The notes under the pieces were generated by a model that saw nothing but the letters and a program-made list of their open reading frames with translations, was not told where the DNA came from and did not search any database. The position numbers and the translations under genes are program-made. From positions 1 to 45,126 of the forward strand of contig CANESS010000004.1 in assembly GCA_947441115.1 (NCBI GenBank): DNA of 45,126 nt. The letters are read 5' to 3'. This DNA is from Saprospirales bacterium. Lineage in GTDB: Bacteria > Bacteroidota > Bacteroidia > Chitinophagales > JADJOU01. Positions within the stretch are counted from its first letter, which is position 1, and each line of letters starts with the position of its first letter. Positions 1 through 9,971 of this stretch are shown here, in pieces.

Positions 1-734
1 ATATGGGAACTGTTTCGAATACATCGTTGGGAGTTATGGGAAATTATGGATTATCCGATAGACTCAATTTCATTTTTAATTTGCCCTATGTTCAAACCAA
101 AGCTTCTGCCGGAAATATGCAAGGGCAGAATGGCGTTCAAGATATAGCCCTATGGCTGAAGTATGCATTGATACAGAGAAAGATATCCAAAGGGGATTTG
201 CAAATAATACCTGCTTTAGGATATTCTATGCCTACGAGATACTATACCCCAGATGTATTGCCTCTGTCAATAGGTATGCAGAGTAGAGTATGGAGCTATC
301 GTATGATAGTCGATTATGAAAAAGATCATTGGTACTTCACAGGATCCTCTACCTATATGCATCGGCAGAATATTTTTCTAGATAGAAATACCTATTACAC
401 CGATAGACAGATTTATTCCAATGAAGTTATCATGCCAGATGTTTGGATGTGGAATGCCCGCTTTGGTTATAGAAATCAAGATATCATAGCCGATGTATTT
501 TATGAAAATATGAATACCATAGGCGGATTTGATATCGCGCGCAATGCCATGCCATTTCCTAGTAATAATATGGACTATCATCGTATAGGGGCTTATTTTA
601 AATATGAGACCCCTGTGAACGGACTTTCTATTCTGGCTAATGGCTTTACCACTTTAGCTGGAAGGAATATGGGGCAATGGTCGGGCATTGGATTGGGTGC
701 TTTTTATATTATTGATATGACAAAAAAACATTAA
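1..734 (+). CDS. Outer-membrane beta-barrel-like protein, 5' truncated by the window edge
   Basis: ORF open from the window edge; alternating aromatic/polar beta-barrel style sequence (YGLSDRLNFIFNLPYVQTKAS..., WSGIGLGAFYIIDM) ending in an aromatic-rich C-terminus. Confidence 0.55.
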   Translation, partial: MGTVSNTSLGVMGNYGLSDRLNFIFNLPYVQTKASAGNMQGQNGVQDIALWLKYALIQRKISKGDLQIIPALGYSMPTRYYTPDVLPLSIGMQSRVWSYRMIVDYEKDHWYFTGSSTYMHRQNIFLDRNTYYTDRQIYSNEVIMPDVWMWNARFGYRNQDIIADVFYENMNTIGGFDIARNAMPFPSNNMDYHRIGAYFKYETPVNGLSILANGFTTLAGRNMGQWSGIGLGAFYIIDMTKKH

Positions 735-776
735 TTATAGTAAGTTCATACTATTTTAAAATTTAAAAATAATTTC

Positions 777-2309
777 ATGCGATATATTACAATATTTTTG
801 CTATCATTTTTGTTAGCTTGTAAGAAGGATATACAAGAGGTCAATATGGTTTATCCAAAATTAGATCCAATTAAAGGGGATGCAAAAGCGGGGAATTGGA
901 AACCTATACTCTTGACTAGTCCAAATGAGGTGGCTTGTCCTGCCCCCGTGTCGATAAATTCTACACGTTATCAAGGAGAAACTCAAGAGATATTGAACTT
1001 GCAGAAAAATATGTCAGACGCCCAGAGAACCATAATTAACTATTGGCGTGCTGGAGCGGTTTTGCGTTGGAATGAAATCATGCGTGAGCTGGTGGCTAAA
1101 AATAATATTCCACCATATCAGAATCCAGATGGTACCTATCCTGTGCCCAGTGCAGCCAATCCTTTTGCCTATCCTACTTTTCCATTTGCCAATCCGCCTT
1201 ATGCGGCTAGAGCCTACGCTTATCTGAGTGCGGCTCAATATGACGCTTTGGTTTCTGCTTATCATTATAAAGCACTTCATAAGAGATTAAGTCCTTCGGA
1301 GAATCAATCTCTCATTCAAAGTCATTTTTCTAGTACTTCGGGTTCATCTTTTCCTAGTGAAGATGCGGTAGTCATGGCAGTCTCTGTAGAGATGATGAAA
1401 TTGCTCTTTCCTGCGGATACAGCATTTATCAATCAAAAGTCAAGGGAGCATTTCACAGCTAGATTGGCAGGCGGAGGTAATGTGCGGGAAGAACTAGAAG
1501 CTGGACAAGCGATTGGTCAAGCCGTCGCAGCAAAATTTATAGCGAGAGCGAGAACGGATGGAGCGGGCACAGCAGGAGGCAATGTTGCTGTCTGGGAGTC
1601 TATGAAACAATCTGTCATAGCTAAAGGAGAAACCCCATGGCTAAGTCAAGAGACTCCACCTCGTCCACCAATGTTGCCTTTGTTTGGCAATGTGAAGCCA
1701 TTTTTATTCTCTGCAGCGGATATTGCGTCAAAGTTGAGACCAGTCCCTCCTCCATCTACTTCGTCTGCTCAGTTTAAGATAGAATTGGAAGAGGTGTATC
1801 AGGTTACGAGTAACCTTAATCGAGAACAAGAGCGAATCTGCATATTCTGGGCAGATGGTGTGCGTACCTACACACCGCCAGGACATTGGAATTATATAGC
1901 GAGTGAAGATTTCGTAAATCAACAAATCAGTGAAGTGCGCTGGGCTAGGAATTTAGCTCTTCTCAATATGACGCTTATGGATGCGGCCATTGTTTGCTGG
2001 GATGCTAAATATTATTATTTTAACCCTAGACCTATGCAGATGGATGCTAGAATAAAAACCACCGTTGGATTGCCTAATTTCCCATCCTACATATCTGGTC
2101 ATAGCACATTTAGTGGTGCTGCCTCTGCTATTTTATCTCATTTGACACCTAGTCAGGCAGGTAAGTATAATGCTATGGCCAAAGAGGCTTCTGAATCTAG
2201 AATCTATGGAGGTATACATTATCGCTCCGATTGTGAAGTAGGTTTATATACAGGAAATAAGGTAGGAGAGTTTGCAATAAAACGCGCCCTTTCAGATGGG
2301 GCCGATTAA
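777..2309 (+). CDS. Vanadium-dependent haloperoxidase / PAP2-superfamily lipoprotein
   Basis: Lipobox-like N-terminus (FLLSFLLACKKD); C-terminal PAP2/haloperoxidase motifs KYYYFNPRP, PSYISGHS and SRIYGGIHYRSD. Confidence 0.85.
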   Translation: MRYITIFLLSFLLACKKDIQEVNMVYPKLDPIKGDAKAGNWKPILLTSPNEVACPAPVSINSTRYQGETQEILNLQKNMSDAQRTIINYWRAGAVLRWNEIMRELVAKNNIPPYQNPDGTYPVPSAANPFAYPTFPFANPPYAARAYAYLSAAQYDALVSAYHYKALHKRLSPSENQSLIQSHFSSTSGSSFPSEDAVVMAVSVEMMKLLFPADTAFINQKSREHFTARLAGGGNVREELEAGQAIGQAVAAKFIARARTDGAGTAGGNVAVWESMKQSVIAKGETPWLSQETPPRPPMLPLFGNVKPFLFSAADIASKLRPVPPPSTSSAQFKIELEEVYQVTSNLNREQERICIFWADGVRTYTPPGHWNYIASEDFVNQQISEVRWARNLALLNMTLMDAAIVCWDAKYYYFNPRPMQMDARIKTTVGLPNFPSYISGHSTFSGAASAILSHLTPSQAGKYNAMAKEASESRIYGGIHYRSDCEVGLYTGNKVGEFAIKRALSDGAD

Positions 2310-2470
2310 ATATCAATAGCTGGTCTAATGTTTTGATAATTAACTTAGACGAATACTCTAATTCGCTCTCTATCAATTCTAGTTGCTAAAAATATAGTAA
2401 TAGAAAGCGAAAAATCATTACTTTCGCAGACTATTTTTAAAAATTTTAATAAAACAAAAAAAGCGAAGCA

Positions 2471-5400
2471 ATGAAGCAAGGACAAGGTCTCGTCAGATTT
2501 ATCACCATATCAATGTTTTTGATATGTGCTTACTATCTTTCTTTTTCGGTAGTAGGATCGATGTTTACAAAATCGGAAAACGAGTATGTAGCAAAAAACA
2601 CCAGTTATCTAAAAAATGTATCTATAGATTCATTAAAGCAGTTAGAGCGCTATTATAGAACTAATTTCCGAGATTCATTTACCGAGAAGCCATACTTAGA
2701 TCTATGGATTACTACTTATGACTATAAGTCGATTAATCAAAACCAGCTTAATCTAGGTCTAGACCTAAAAGGTGGTATGAGTTTCGTATTAGAAGTAAAT
2801 CAGGGTGATATCCTACGTGCGCTTTCTAATAATTCAAAAGACCCAATATTCAATAAAGCTATTGACCAAGCTATTCAAGCACAGGCTAGCTCTCAAGATA
2901 ATTTCTCTTCTCTTCTATTGAAGGCGTATAATGATATAGATCCTAAAGCTTCTATGGCACCTATTTTCGCCACTAATCAGAAATATGCAGAAAAAATTAA
3001 GACTGGAGATAAGAATGATGCTGTATTGAAAGTATTGGAAACGGACATAAACTCTGCCGTCAATCAAACCTATAATGTCATCAAGTCTCGTATTAACCAA
3101 TTCGGCGTAGCAGAGCCTGTAGTGACTCTTCAGGAAGGAGCTGGACGAATTATAGTAGAGCTACCAGGTGCAGATGATCTTGCTCGAGTAAAAAAAATGC
3201 TTCAATCTTCTGCTAAGTTAGAATTCTGGCATGTGTATGATAATAGAGAAATAGCCAAAGGACTAGAGTCAGTTAATGAGACATTAAAAGGTCTCGCCAG
3301 CTTAGAAGCAAAAAAAGGTGGACCAGCAGCCGCTGCAGACACTGCGAAGAAAGATACCGCTGCGTCGAATGACATCGTGAGTAAAATAGCCGGTGCAGCC
3401 AGTGCTAAGACAGATTCGGCAAAAGATAAGGTTAATCCATTGTACGATATTTTCCAGCCAAACTATGATAGAAATACTGGTCAGTATTCCAAAGGTCCTT
3501 CATTAGGTATGGCTCACAGAAAGGATATAGATAAGATATCTCAGATGCTAGCTAGAGAAGAAGTAAAGAAAGACTTAAAAGGAGATGTGAAATTTCTATG
3601 GAGTGCCCAGCCAATAGACAAGGCAGGTAGAATTTATGAATTATTCGCTATCAAGGCTTCGACACCAGAAGCACCATTGACAGGTGATGTAATGACTAGT
3701 GCTATGCCAGGAATGGATGACAAGGGTCAGCAAGGAGTAGATATGGTGATGAACTCTGTAGGCGCTACTATATGGGAGCGTATGACGGCATTTGCGGCTA
3801 GTGGCGATCCAGCTTTCCCTAATAAGAGTATAGCTATCGTTATGGATAATATGGTATTCTCTGCACCGAGTGTAGGAGGACCTATTTCAGGAGGTAAGTC
3901 TCAGATTTCGGGTAGCTTCACAGCGCAGGATGCTAAAGATTTAGCTAATATATTGAACTCAGGTAAAATAGATGCTCCAGCTAAAATTATTCAAGAAGAA
4001 GTTGTAGGACCTACTTTAGGTCAAGAAACTATCAAGGCGGGTATGATTTCTCTATTAGTAGGATTGCTATTAATCTTAGCCTATATGTTTCTTCTATTTA
4101 AAGGACCGGGCATGGTAGCCAATATCTGTCTATTAGTCAATTTATTCTTCTTATTAGGCGTGCTATCTTCTATCAATGCTACCATGACCTTACCAGGAAT
4201 TGCGGGTATCGTATTGATAATAGGAGCAGCAGTAGATGCTAACGTGATTATATTCGAGCGTATAAAAGAAGAGATGCGTTCAGGTAAAGGTTACTGGGAT
4301 TCAGTAGCTGCTGGATATAAGCACTCATACTGGACGATTATTGATGCCAACGTGACTACCTTGATTACTTCATTGACCTTGATGTTTTTTGGTTATGGAC
4401 CTATCAAAGGTTTTGCCTTTACCTTAACCTTTGGTATTTTGACTTCATTGTTTACCGCAGTATTATTGACTAGAGAGCTTTTCAATATCAAACATGCGAA
4501 GAAGGAAGAAGTTAAATTTGTAGAGAGTTTTTATGACAAGTATTTTGTCAATTCTAATTTCCAATTTATCAAGAATAAGAAGTATGCATACATGTTTTCA
4601 ATGTTCTTTATTGTAGTTGGTGTCGCTTCTATTTTTACTAGAGGATTTGACCTAGGTGTCGACTTTATAGGAGGCCGTAGCTATGTGGTTACTTTCGATA
4701 AAAATGTAGATGCTCCTAAAATAAAAGAGGTTTTAGCGAATGGTTTCGATAAGAATATAGTGGTGAAAACCTTTGGTCAGCCTAATCAGGTTCAAATCAC
4801 TACCTCTCACTTATACGGTAAAGCTGGTGAGACTCAGGAAGAAGCCAAGAAGAATGATGAAATAGTCTTAAGTGAAATCTATAAAGGCGTTCAATCGTTT
4901 TATAATACTAAGCCAGAAGAGCTAGACTTTGATACAAAATATGTTTCAAACTTCAGGAAGATAGATGCAGCTATAGCGGATGATATCAAGAACAGTGCAC
5001 TATGGGTATCTATCATTGCTTTATTTGGTATTTTTGCTTATGTGTGGTTGAGATTTGATAAATGGCAGTTCTCTGTCGGAGCGATTGCAGCACTTATCCA
5101 TGATTTATTCTTCACACTTGGAGTCTTGTCTCTTTTAAAGGATGTCCTACCGTTCTCTTTAGAATTTAACCAATCGGTTATTGCGGCTATATTGACTATT
5201 ATCGGTTTCAGTACCAATGATACTGTAGTGATCTTCGATAGAATCAGAGAGTATAGAAAGAAATTTCCTCAAGAAGAATTCTCTAAAACTATCAATGATG
5301 CGATCAATGCTACATTGTCCAGAACAGTTATGACTGCTTCTACCTTGTTAATTGTATCTTTAGTCTTATTCTTCTTTGGCGGAGAGTCTTTAAGAGGATT

Positions 5401-5524
5401 TTCATTTACGATGGTGATTGGTGTTATTATCGGTACACTATCATCTATTTTTGTAGCGTCTCCGGTTGCTCTTGACTTTATTCATATGTTTGATAAAGGT
5501 TCAAAGGAAACAAAAAAGAAATAA
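2471..5524 (+). CDS. secDF: Protein translocase SecD-SecF fusion
   Basis: 1017 aa; SecD motifs (LGLDLKGGMSFVLEV, NVIIFERIKEE) followed by SecF motifs (GVDFIGGRSYVVTF, FSTNDTVVIFDRIRE). Confidence 0.95.
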   Translation: MKQGQGLVRFITISMFLICAYYLSFSVVGSMFTKSENEYVAKNTSYLKNVSIDSLKQLERYYRTNFRDSFTEKPYLDLWITTYDYKSINQNQLNLGLDLKGGMSFVLEVNQGDILRALSNNSKDPIFNKAIDQAIQAQASSQDNFSSLLLKAYNDIDPKASMAPIFATNQKYAEKIKTGDKNDAVLKVLETDINSAVNQTYNVIKSRINQFGVAEPVVTLQEGAGRIIVELPGADDLARVKKMLQSSAKLEFWHVYDNREIAKGLESVNETLKGLASLEAKKGGPAAAADTAKKDTAASNDIVSKIAGAASAKTDSAKDKVNPLYDIFQPNYDRNTGQYSKGPSLGMAHRKDIDKISQMLAREEVKKDLKGDVKFLWSAQPIDKAGRIYELFAIKASTPEAPLTGDVMTSAMPGMDDKGQQGVDMVMNSVGATIWERMTAFAASGDPAFPNKSIAIVMDNMVFSAPSVGGPISGGKSQISGSFTAQDAKDLANILNSGKIDAPAKIIQEEVVGPTLGQETIKAGMISLLVGLLLILAYMFLLFKGPGMVANICLLVNLFFLLGVLSSINATMTLPGIAGIVLIIGAAVDANVIIFERIKEEMRSGKGYWDSVAAGYKHSYWTIIDANVTTLITSLTLMFFGYGPIKGFAFTLTFGILTSLFTAVLLTRELFNIKHAKKEEVKFVESFYDKYFVNSNFQFIKNKKYAYMFSMFFIVVGVASIFTRGFDLGVDFIGGRSYVVTFDKNVDAPKIKEVLANGFDKNIVVKTFGQPNQVQITTSHLYGKAGETQEEAKKNDEIVLSEIYKGVQSFYNTKPEELDFDTKYVSNFRKIDAAIADDIKNSALWVSIIALFGIFAYVWLRFDKWQFSVGAIAALIHDLFFTLGVLSLLKDVLPFSLEFNQSVIAAILTIIGFSTNDTVVIFDRIREYRKKFPQEEFSKTINDAINATLSRTVMTASTLLIVSLVLFFFGGESLRGFSFTMVIGVIIGTLSSIFVASPVALDFIHMFDKGSKETKKK

Positions 5525-5546
5525 TTTTTGAGTAAACTATTCTATG

Positions 5547-5576
5547 AAAGGAGAGCCAGAGAGCTCTCCTTTTCTT
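5547..5576 (+). terminator. Rho-independent-like terminator downstream of secDF
   Basis: Perfect 10-bp inverted repeat AAAGGAGAGC-cagaga-GCTCTCCTTT followed by a T-rich stretch, about 20 nt after the secDF stop. Confidence 0.75.
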
Positions 5577-5661
5577 ATAGGATTATATGTCAATGTAGCA
5601 CAAATACAATAGAATAATTCAGGAAACCTGCCTTGAGGGCTCAAGACCTTTTATAAATTTG

Positions 5662-6279
5662 CTATGGATTTAAATAGCTGTTTACCTTTAAAATAGATAT
5701 GCAGTCGATAAAATCCTTCTCTTTATTGCTTGCTATGATGGTAGTTCGCTGTCTGCTATAGGTTTCGAGTAGGTACCTGTAGAGTTGAAATCCTTGTTCA
5801 TCGAGAGTCTCTGTAGGTTCATCTAGAAGAATGATCTCGCTCGCAGTGAAAAAGGCTAGTGCGAGCTTGACGCGCTGTAGCATACCAGATGAAAACTGTC
5901 GAATCGGGATATCAGTGGGTAGTTGAAGGCTCTCATTAATAGCTTTGTTGGAGATTGATTTATATCGTTGTTTTATCGAAAAGTGAAAATCGAGCAATTC
6001 ATAAAAACTTAAATCTACGGGTAAATCTAGATAAGGTGCAGCATAGGTGATATGCTCAAATATAGATTCTACAGGGCGGCTATTTCCTTCGAAAGAGTAG
6101 CTAATCGAGCCTGAATTTGGGGTAATGAAACCCGCTAGAATTTTTAGAAGAGTTGATTTGCCAGAGCCATTGTGTCCAGCTATACCATAGCGACCGCCAC
6201 TTTCAAATTTAGCGGAAAGATTTCTAAAGATAATTTTTTTATGATAAGATTTTTCGAGGAGATTTAGTTCAATAAGCAT
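5662..6279 (-). CDS. ABC transporter ATP-binding protein (CcmA-like)
   Basis: Walker A GHNGSGKSTLLK, signature FSSGMLQRVKLA, Walker B IILLDEPTETLD. Confidence 0.85.
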   Translation of the reverse strand: MLIELNLLEKSYHKKIIFRNLSAKFESGGRYGIAGHNGSGKSTLLKILAGFITPNSGSISYSFEGNSRPVESIFEHITYAAPYLDLPVDLSFYELLDFHFSIKQRYKSISNKAINESLQLPTDIPIRQFSSGMLQRVKLALAFFTASEIILLDEPTETLDEQGFQLYRYLLETYSRQRTTIIASNKEKDFIDCISILKVNSYLNP

Positions 6280-6361
6280 ACAGATGTTAGTGAAGGTCGA
6301 ACGTTGATTCTTTTGTTATGGGTTTCAAATCTATAAATCGTCGAATCGATTAATCTTCTCA

Positions 6362-7156
6362 TCAACCGCCATTCCCATTCTTTCTAAAACCTTTCAGTAC
6401 CCCAATTTTAGATAAAGTAACGAAATTAATAATCATATCTCGCTCTGCGGTAGGAGTTATATCTGCTTCTATCATTTCGATACCTTTTGTGATATTAGAA
6501 TTACGGACGAAAAGAATTCTATAGACATCGAAAATATGATTAATCGTTTCTTGTGAAAAACCTCTTCGTTTCAATCCTACACTATTCACTCCATGGTAAG
6601 ACGCTGGCATACGCGCGGCTTTTACATAGGGCGGAATGTCTTTATTAATCGAAATGCCACCTGAGATATAACAATGTGCACCGATTCTCGTAAACTGTTG
6701 GACATTGATGTTTCCACCTAATATTGCCCAGTCTTCTACTATTACGTGGCCACCTAGATTACAAGAGTTGGCTATGATTACGTTTTCACCTACGATAGTG
6801 TCATGCCCTAGATGCACATAAGCCATGATTAGGCAGTTTTTACCTATCTTAGTAGTATTGGAATGGGTCGTTCCTCGGTTTATTGTTACACATTCTCTTA
6901 TGACACAGTTGTCTCCTATTTCGGCAGTTGTCTTTTCATTTTTGTATTTGAGATCTTGGGGTATTCCAGAAATGACGGCTCCAGGAAATATTTTACAGTT
7001 TTTCCCTATGCGGGCGCCATCCATAATGGTCACATGCGAGCCTATCCAGCTACCTTCTCCTATCTCTACATCGCCATAGATAGTGGTAAATGGATCTATA
7101 ATTGCAGTCTCAGCAATCTTAGCATTAGGGTGTATATATGAAAGTGGTTGTAGCAT
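6362..7156 (-). CDS. lpxA: UDP-N-acetylglucosamine acyltransferase
   Basis: Hexapeptide-repeat left-handed beta-helix; LpxA-like IHPNAKIAETAIIDPFTTIYGDVEIGEGSWIGSHVTI and GVNSVGLKRRGFS; located beside lpxC-fabZ and lpxD. Confidence 0.93.
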   Translation of the reverse strand: MLQPLSYIHPNAKIAETAIIDPFTTIYGDVEIGEGSWIGSHVTIMDGARIGKNCKIFPGAVISGIPQDLKYKNEKTTAEIGDNCVIRECVTINRGTTHSNTTKIGKNCLIMAYVHLGHDTIVGENVIIANSCNLGGHVIVEDWAILGGNINVQQFTRIGAHCYISGGISINKDIPPYVKAARMPASYHGVNSVGLKRRGFSQETINHIFDVYRILFVRNSNITKGIEMIEADITPTAERDMIINFVTLSKIGVLKGFRKNGNGG

Positions 7157-7160
7157 AAGA

Positions 7161-8558
7161 TTATTTTTGTCTTTTAATAATAGTTGCCATCATCTCTGCT
7201 TCAGTAGCAATTTGATTGCCTATAAATATAGTTCCTTTCATTTCTACAATACCTCTGCGAATTGGCCCCATAAGCTCTACTTTCATTACGAGTGTATCTC
7301 CAGGAACCACTTTGCGTTTAAATTTGGCATTATTGATTTTGAGAAAATAGACATCGTAGTCTTTAGTATTTTCTACAGACTTTAAGGCTAACATCCCTCC
7401 ACACTGTGCCATAGCTTCTATTTGGAGCACTCCTGGCATCACATGATTGTCAGGGAAGTGCCCTGCAAAGAAATGTTCATTGACTGTGGTGTTTTTCACC
7501 CCTACGACATAGTTTTCAGTTACTTCGATGATTTTATCTACTAGCAGCATGGGAAATCTGTGAGGAAGAATATTCTGAATAGCATGAATATCATATACTG
7601 GATCCTTATTAGGGTCATATACCGGAGCTATAATTTTAGACTTAGTCTCCTTAATTTTAGCTTTCAGCATTTTGGCGAAATCGGTATTGATTTTGTGGCC
7701 AGGTCTAGTAGCTATAATATGTGCCTTTATAGAAGTGCCTATGAGAGATAAATCTCCAATCACGTCTAGTAACTTATGTCTGGTGGGTTCATTTTGAAAA
7801 TGGAGGTCTATATTATTTAGATAGCCTTCCGATTTCACCTCTATATCGGTTCTATTAAACAGTTTGGATAATTCATTGATATCTGTTTGACTAGGCATTT
7901 TGTCTACCAATATAATAGCATTATCTACACTGCCACCTTTTATAAGACCAGCTTCATAGAGTGTTTTCAATTCATGAAAGAATACAAAAGTTCTGCAAGG
8001 AGCTATTTCTTTTTCATAATCTTCTATATGGTCTATAGAGGCATGCTGCGGCCCTACTATCTGCGAGTTGTAATCTACCATAACTGTGACCTTATAGCTA
8101 TCGCTAGGCATAGCTATGATTTTAGATCCAGTAGCAGGGTCCTCTATATATAAATTATGATTGAGTTGAAATAGTTCGCGCGTTTCCTCTTGTCTAACAA
8201 TTCCTGAATTTTTAATCATTTGGACAAAGGCTCCAGCACTGCCATCCAGTATGGGCATTTCCTCATTATCTACAGTTATCAGTATATTGTCTATCTGAAG
8301 ACCTGCGAGAGCGGACAAGATATGCTCCACAGTATTGAGTTTGACTCCATCTTTGAGAAGTGTTGTACTGCGCTCTGAGGGTATGACATAGTCGCAATTA
8401 GCATCTATAATTGGTTGATTTGGCAGGTCTATACGTTGGAATTTGACACCGTGATTAGTGGTTGCAGGTTTAATAGTTAGTGTCACAGGCGCACCGCTAT
8501 GCAGTCCATGACCACTAATTGTGCACTCTTCTTTAATTGTTTGTTGGAAATTATTCAT
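7161..8558 (-). CDS. lpxC-fabZ: Bifunctional UDP-3-O-acyl-N-acetylglucosamine deacetylase / 3-hydroxyacyl-ACP dehydratase (LpxC-FabZ fusion)
   Basis: N-terminal LpxC (TIKEECTISGHGLHSG, LNTVEHILSALAGL, HKLLDVIGDLSLIG); C-terminal FabZ (ILPHRFPMLLVDKI, GHFPDNHVMPGVLQIEAMAQ). Confidence 0.95.
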   Translation of the reverse strand: MNNFQQTIKEECTISGHGLHSGAPVTLTIKPATTNHGVKFQRIDLPNQPIIDANCDYVIPSERSTTLLKDGVKLNTVEHILSALAGLQIDNILITVDNEEMPILDGSAGAFVQMIKNSGIVRQEETRELFQLNHNLYIEDPATGSKIIAMPSDSYKVTVMVDYNSQIVGPQHASIDHIEDYEKEIAPCRTFVFFHELKTLYEAGLIKGGSVDNAIILVDKMPSQTDINELSKLFNRTDIEVKSEGYLNNIDLHFQNEPTRHKLLDVIGDLSLIGTSIKAHIIATRPGHKINTDFAKMLKAKIKETKSKIIAPVYDPNKDPVYDIHAIQNILPHRFPMLLVDKIIEVTENYVVGVKNTTVNEHFFAGHFPDNHVMPGVLQIEAMAQCGGMLALKSVENTKDYDVYFLKINNAKFKRKVVPGDTLVMKVELMGPIRRGIVEMKGTIFIGNQIATEAEMMATIIKRQK

Positions 8559-8581
8559 TAATCGAACTATTCAATTTCTTA

Positions 8582-8589
8582 CAAATTTA
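8582..8589 (-). promoter_or_regulatory. Candidate Bacteroidota -7 promoter box for lpxC-fabZ
   Basis: TAAATTTG (TAnnTTTG) on the minus strand, 23 nt upstream of the start codon. Confidence 0.5.
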
Positions 8590-8781
8590 CACGAAAATTT
8601 TAATTATGGGATATTTATCCCGCATTATAGTTGTATAGTGTTTGTTAATTTGCCGACGGCAGTCAAAGCTATCTTGCAACCTATCAAATTAGCTAGATTT
8701 CATAACGGCTAAAAATTATGTACCATGAAGAATTTAACAGAATAAGCATTTAATAAGTAAGACTAATGCTGCGAACTACAA

Positions 8782-9792
8782 CTACTTTTTCTCTAATTTC
8801 ATCACTCTCTCAAATAACTCCGGAAGCCTCTTTATCAAGACCTGCGATCTGAGCATTTTAGTATAGTCCCATGCAGGAGAACCCATCACTACCGCTCCTT
8901 CTTCCAAAGATTTAGATACACCACTTTGACCATTGATTCGAGCCTTATCCCCTATTTGAATATGACCAGCTAATCCCGCTTGACCTCCTATCATCACTTG
9001 ATTGCCTATTTTGGTGCTACCAGATACGCCCGTCTGAGCAGCGATTACTGTGTTTTTCCCTATGACTACATTGTGCGCTATTTGTACTAAGTTGTCTAAT
9101 TTAGTGCCAGTATGTATAAGTGTAGACCCCATGGTTGCTCTATCTACTACTGTATTAGCTCCTATTTCTATTTTATCTTCCAATATGACATTGCCGATTT
9201 GAGGTATTTTTGTATAGCTGCCATTGGCTGATGGCGCAAATCCAAATCCATCACTCCCAATAACTACTCCAGAATGCAAAATGCAATCGTCCCCTATGAC
9301 ACAGTCTTCATATATTTTTACCCCAGAATATAAAATGGTATTTTTTCCTATAGTTACATTTTTGCCAATAAATACATGCGGAAAAATCTTAGATCCATCC
9401 CCTAGTTTTACGTTCTCAGATAGATAGGCAAAACTTGCTATATATACTTGAGATCCTAAACAAGCCGATTCATGAATAAATGATTGAGGTTCTATGCCAG
9501 TCTGACTGATTTTAGTTTGATAGTATTCCAAAAGCTTGGCAGTAGCTTCGTAAGGGTTAGTACAGTGAATCAATGTGGTGGTGAGCGGTACAGAATAATT
9601 AAATTCATGCGTTACTAATATTACGGAAGCCTTTGTCTTTTCTAAATAAGGAGCGTATTTTTCATTAGCGAAAAAACAAAGACTTTTTTCGGTGGCTTCT
9701 TCAATTTTACTAAATGTGGTGACCTCAGCATTTTCATTACCTACTACACGCCCACCTATAAGCTGGGCTATATCTTTTGCTTTAAAAATCAT
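8782..9792 (-). CDS. lpxD: UDP-3-O-(3-hydroxymyristoyl)glucosamine N-acyltransferase
   Basis: LpxD N-terminal domain plus hexapeptide repeats; IGSDGFGFAPSANGSYTKIPQIGNVILEDKIEIGANTVVDRATMGST. Confidence 0.95.
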   Translation of the reverse strand: MIFKAKDIAQLIGGRVVGNENAEVTTFSKIEEATEKSLCFFANEKYAPYLEKTKASVILVTHEFNYSVPLTTTLIHCTNPYEATAKLLEYYQTKISQTGIEPQSFIHESACLGSQVYIASFAYLSENVKLGDGSKIFPHVFIGKNVTIGKNTILYSGVKIYEDCVIGDDCILHSGVVIGSDGFGFAPSANGSYTKIPQIGNVILEDKIEIGANTVVDRATMGSTLIHTGTKLDNLVQIAHNVVIGKNTVIAAQTGVSGSTKIGNQVMIGGQAGLAGHIQIGDKARINGQSGVSKSLEEGAVVMGSPAWDYTKMLRSQVLIKRLPELFERVMKLEKK

Positions 9793-9971
9793 GTGTTTAG
9801 TTTATTATGATTTATGATTAGGACAATAATTTATTATATTTATTGCTCAAATTTATACAATTTATATTGATTCTTTAAGTCTAATGCCTTTTAGGTAATA
9901 AAAATATAGCTCTCAATTTTTGGGATAATCTAAATGGAAACAATTAGGTTTGTGTATTAAATCAATTTTTT

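Noticed and set aside
378-581. Track ORFs antisense to confident genes (e.g. 378-581, 1014-1280, 1728-1925, 6825-7385, 11530-11920, 23285-23774)
   Set aside because: They lie entirely or mostly inside well-supported genes on the other strand, show odd composition (Ile/Ser/Tyr-rich shadow translations) and no recognisable domains.
5627-5650. Inverted repeat CTTGAGGGCTCAAG between secDF and the ABC gene as a second terminator
   Set aside because: Loop would be only 2-4 nt and there is no clean T-run; the upstream 10-bp hairpin at 5547-5572 is a far better terminator.
7161-8558. LpxC-FabZ and SecDF fusions as novel fusions
   Set aside because: Both fusions are well known in Bacteroidota.
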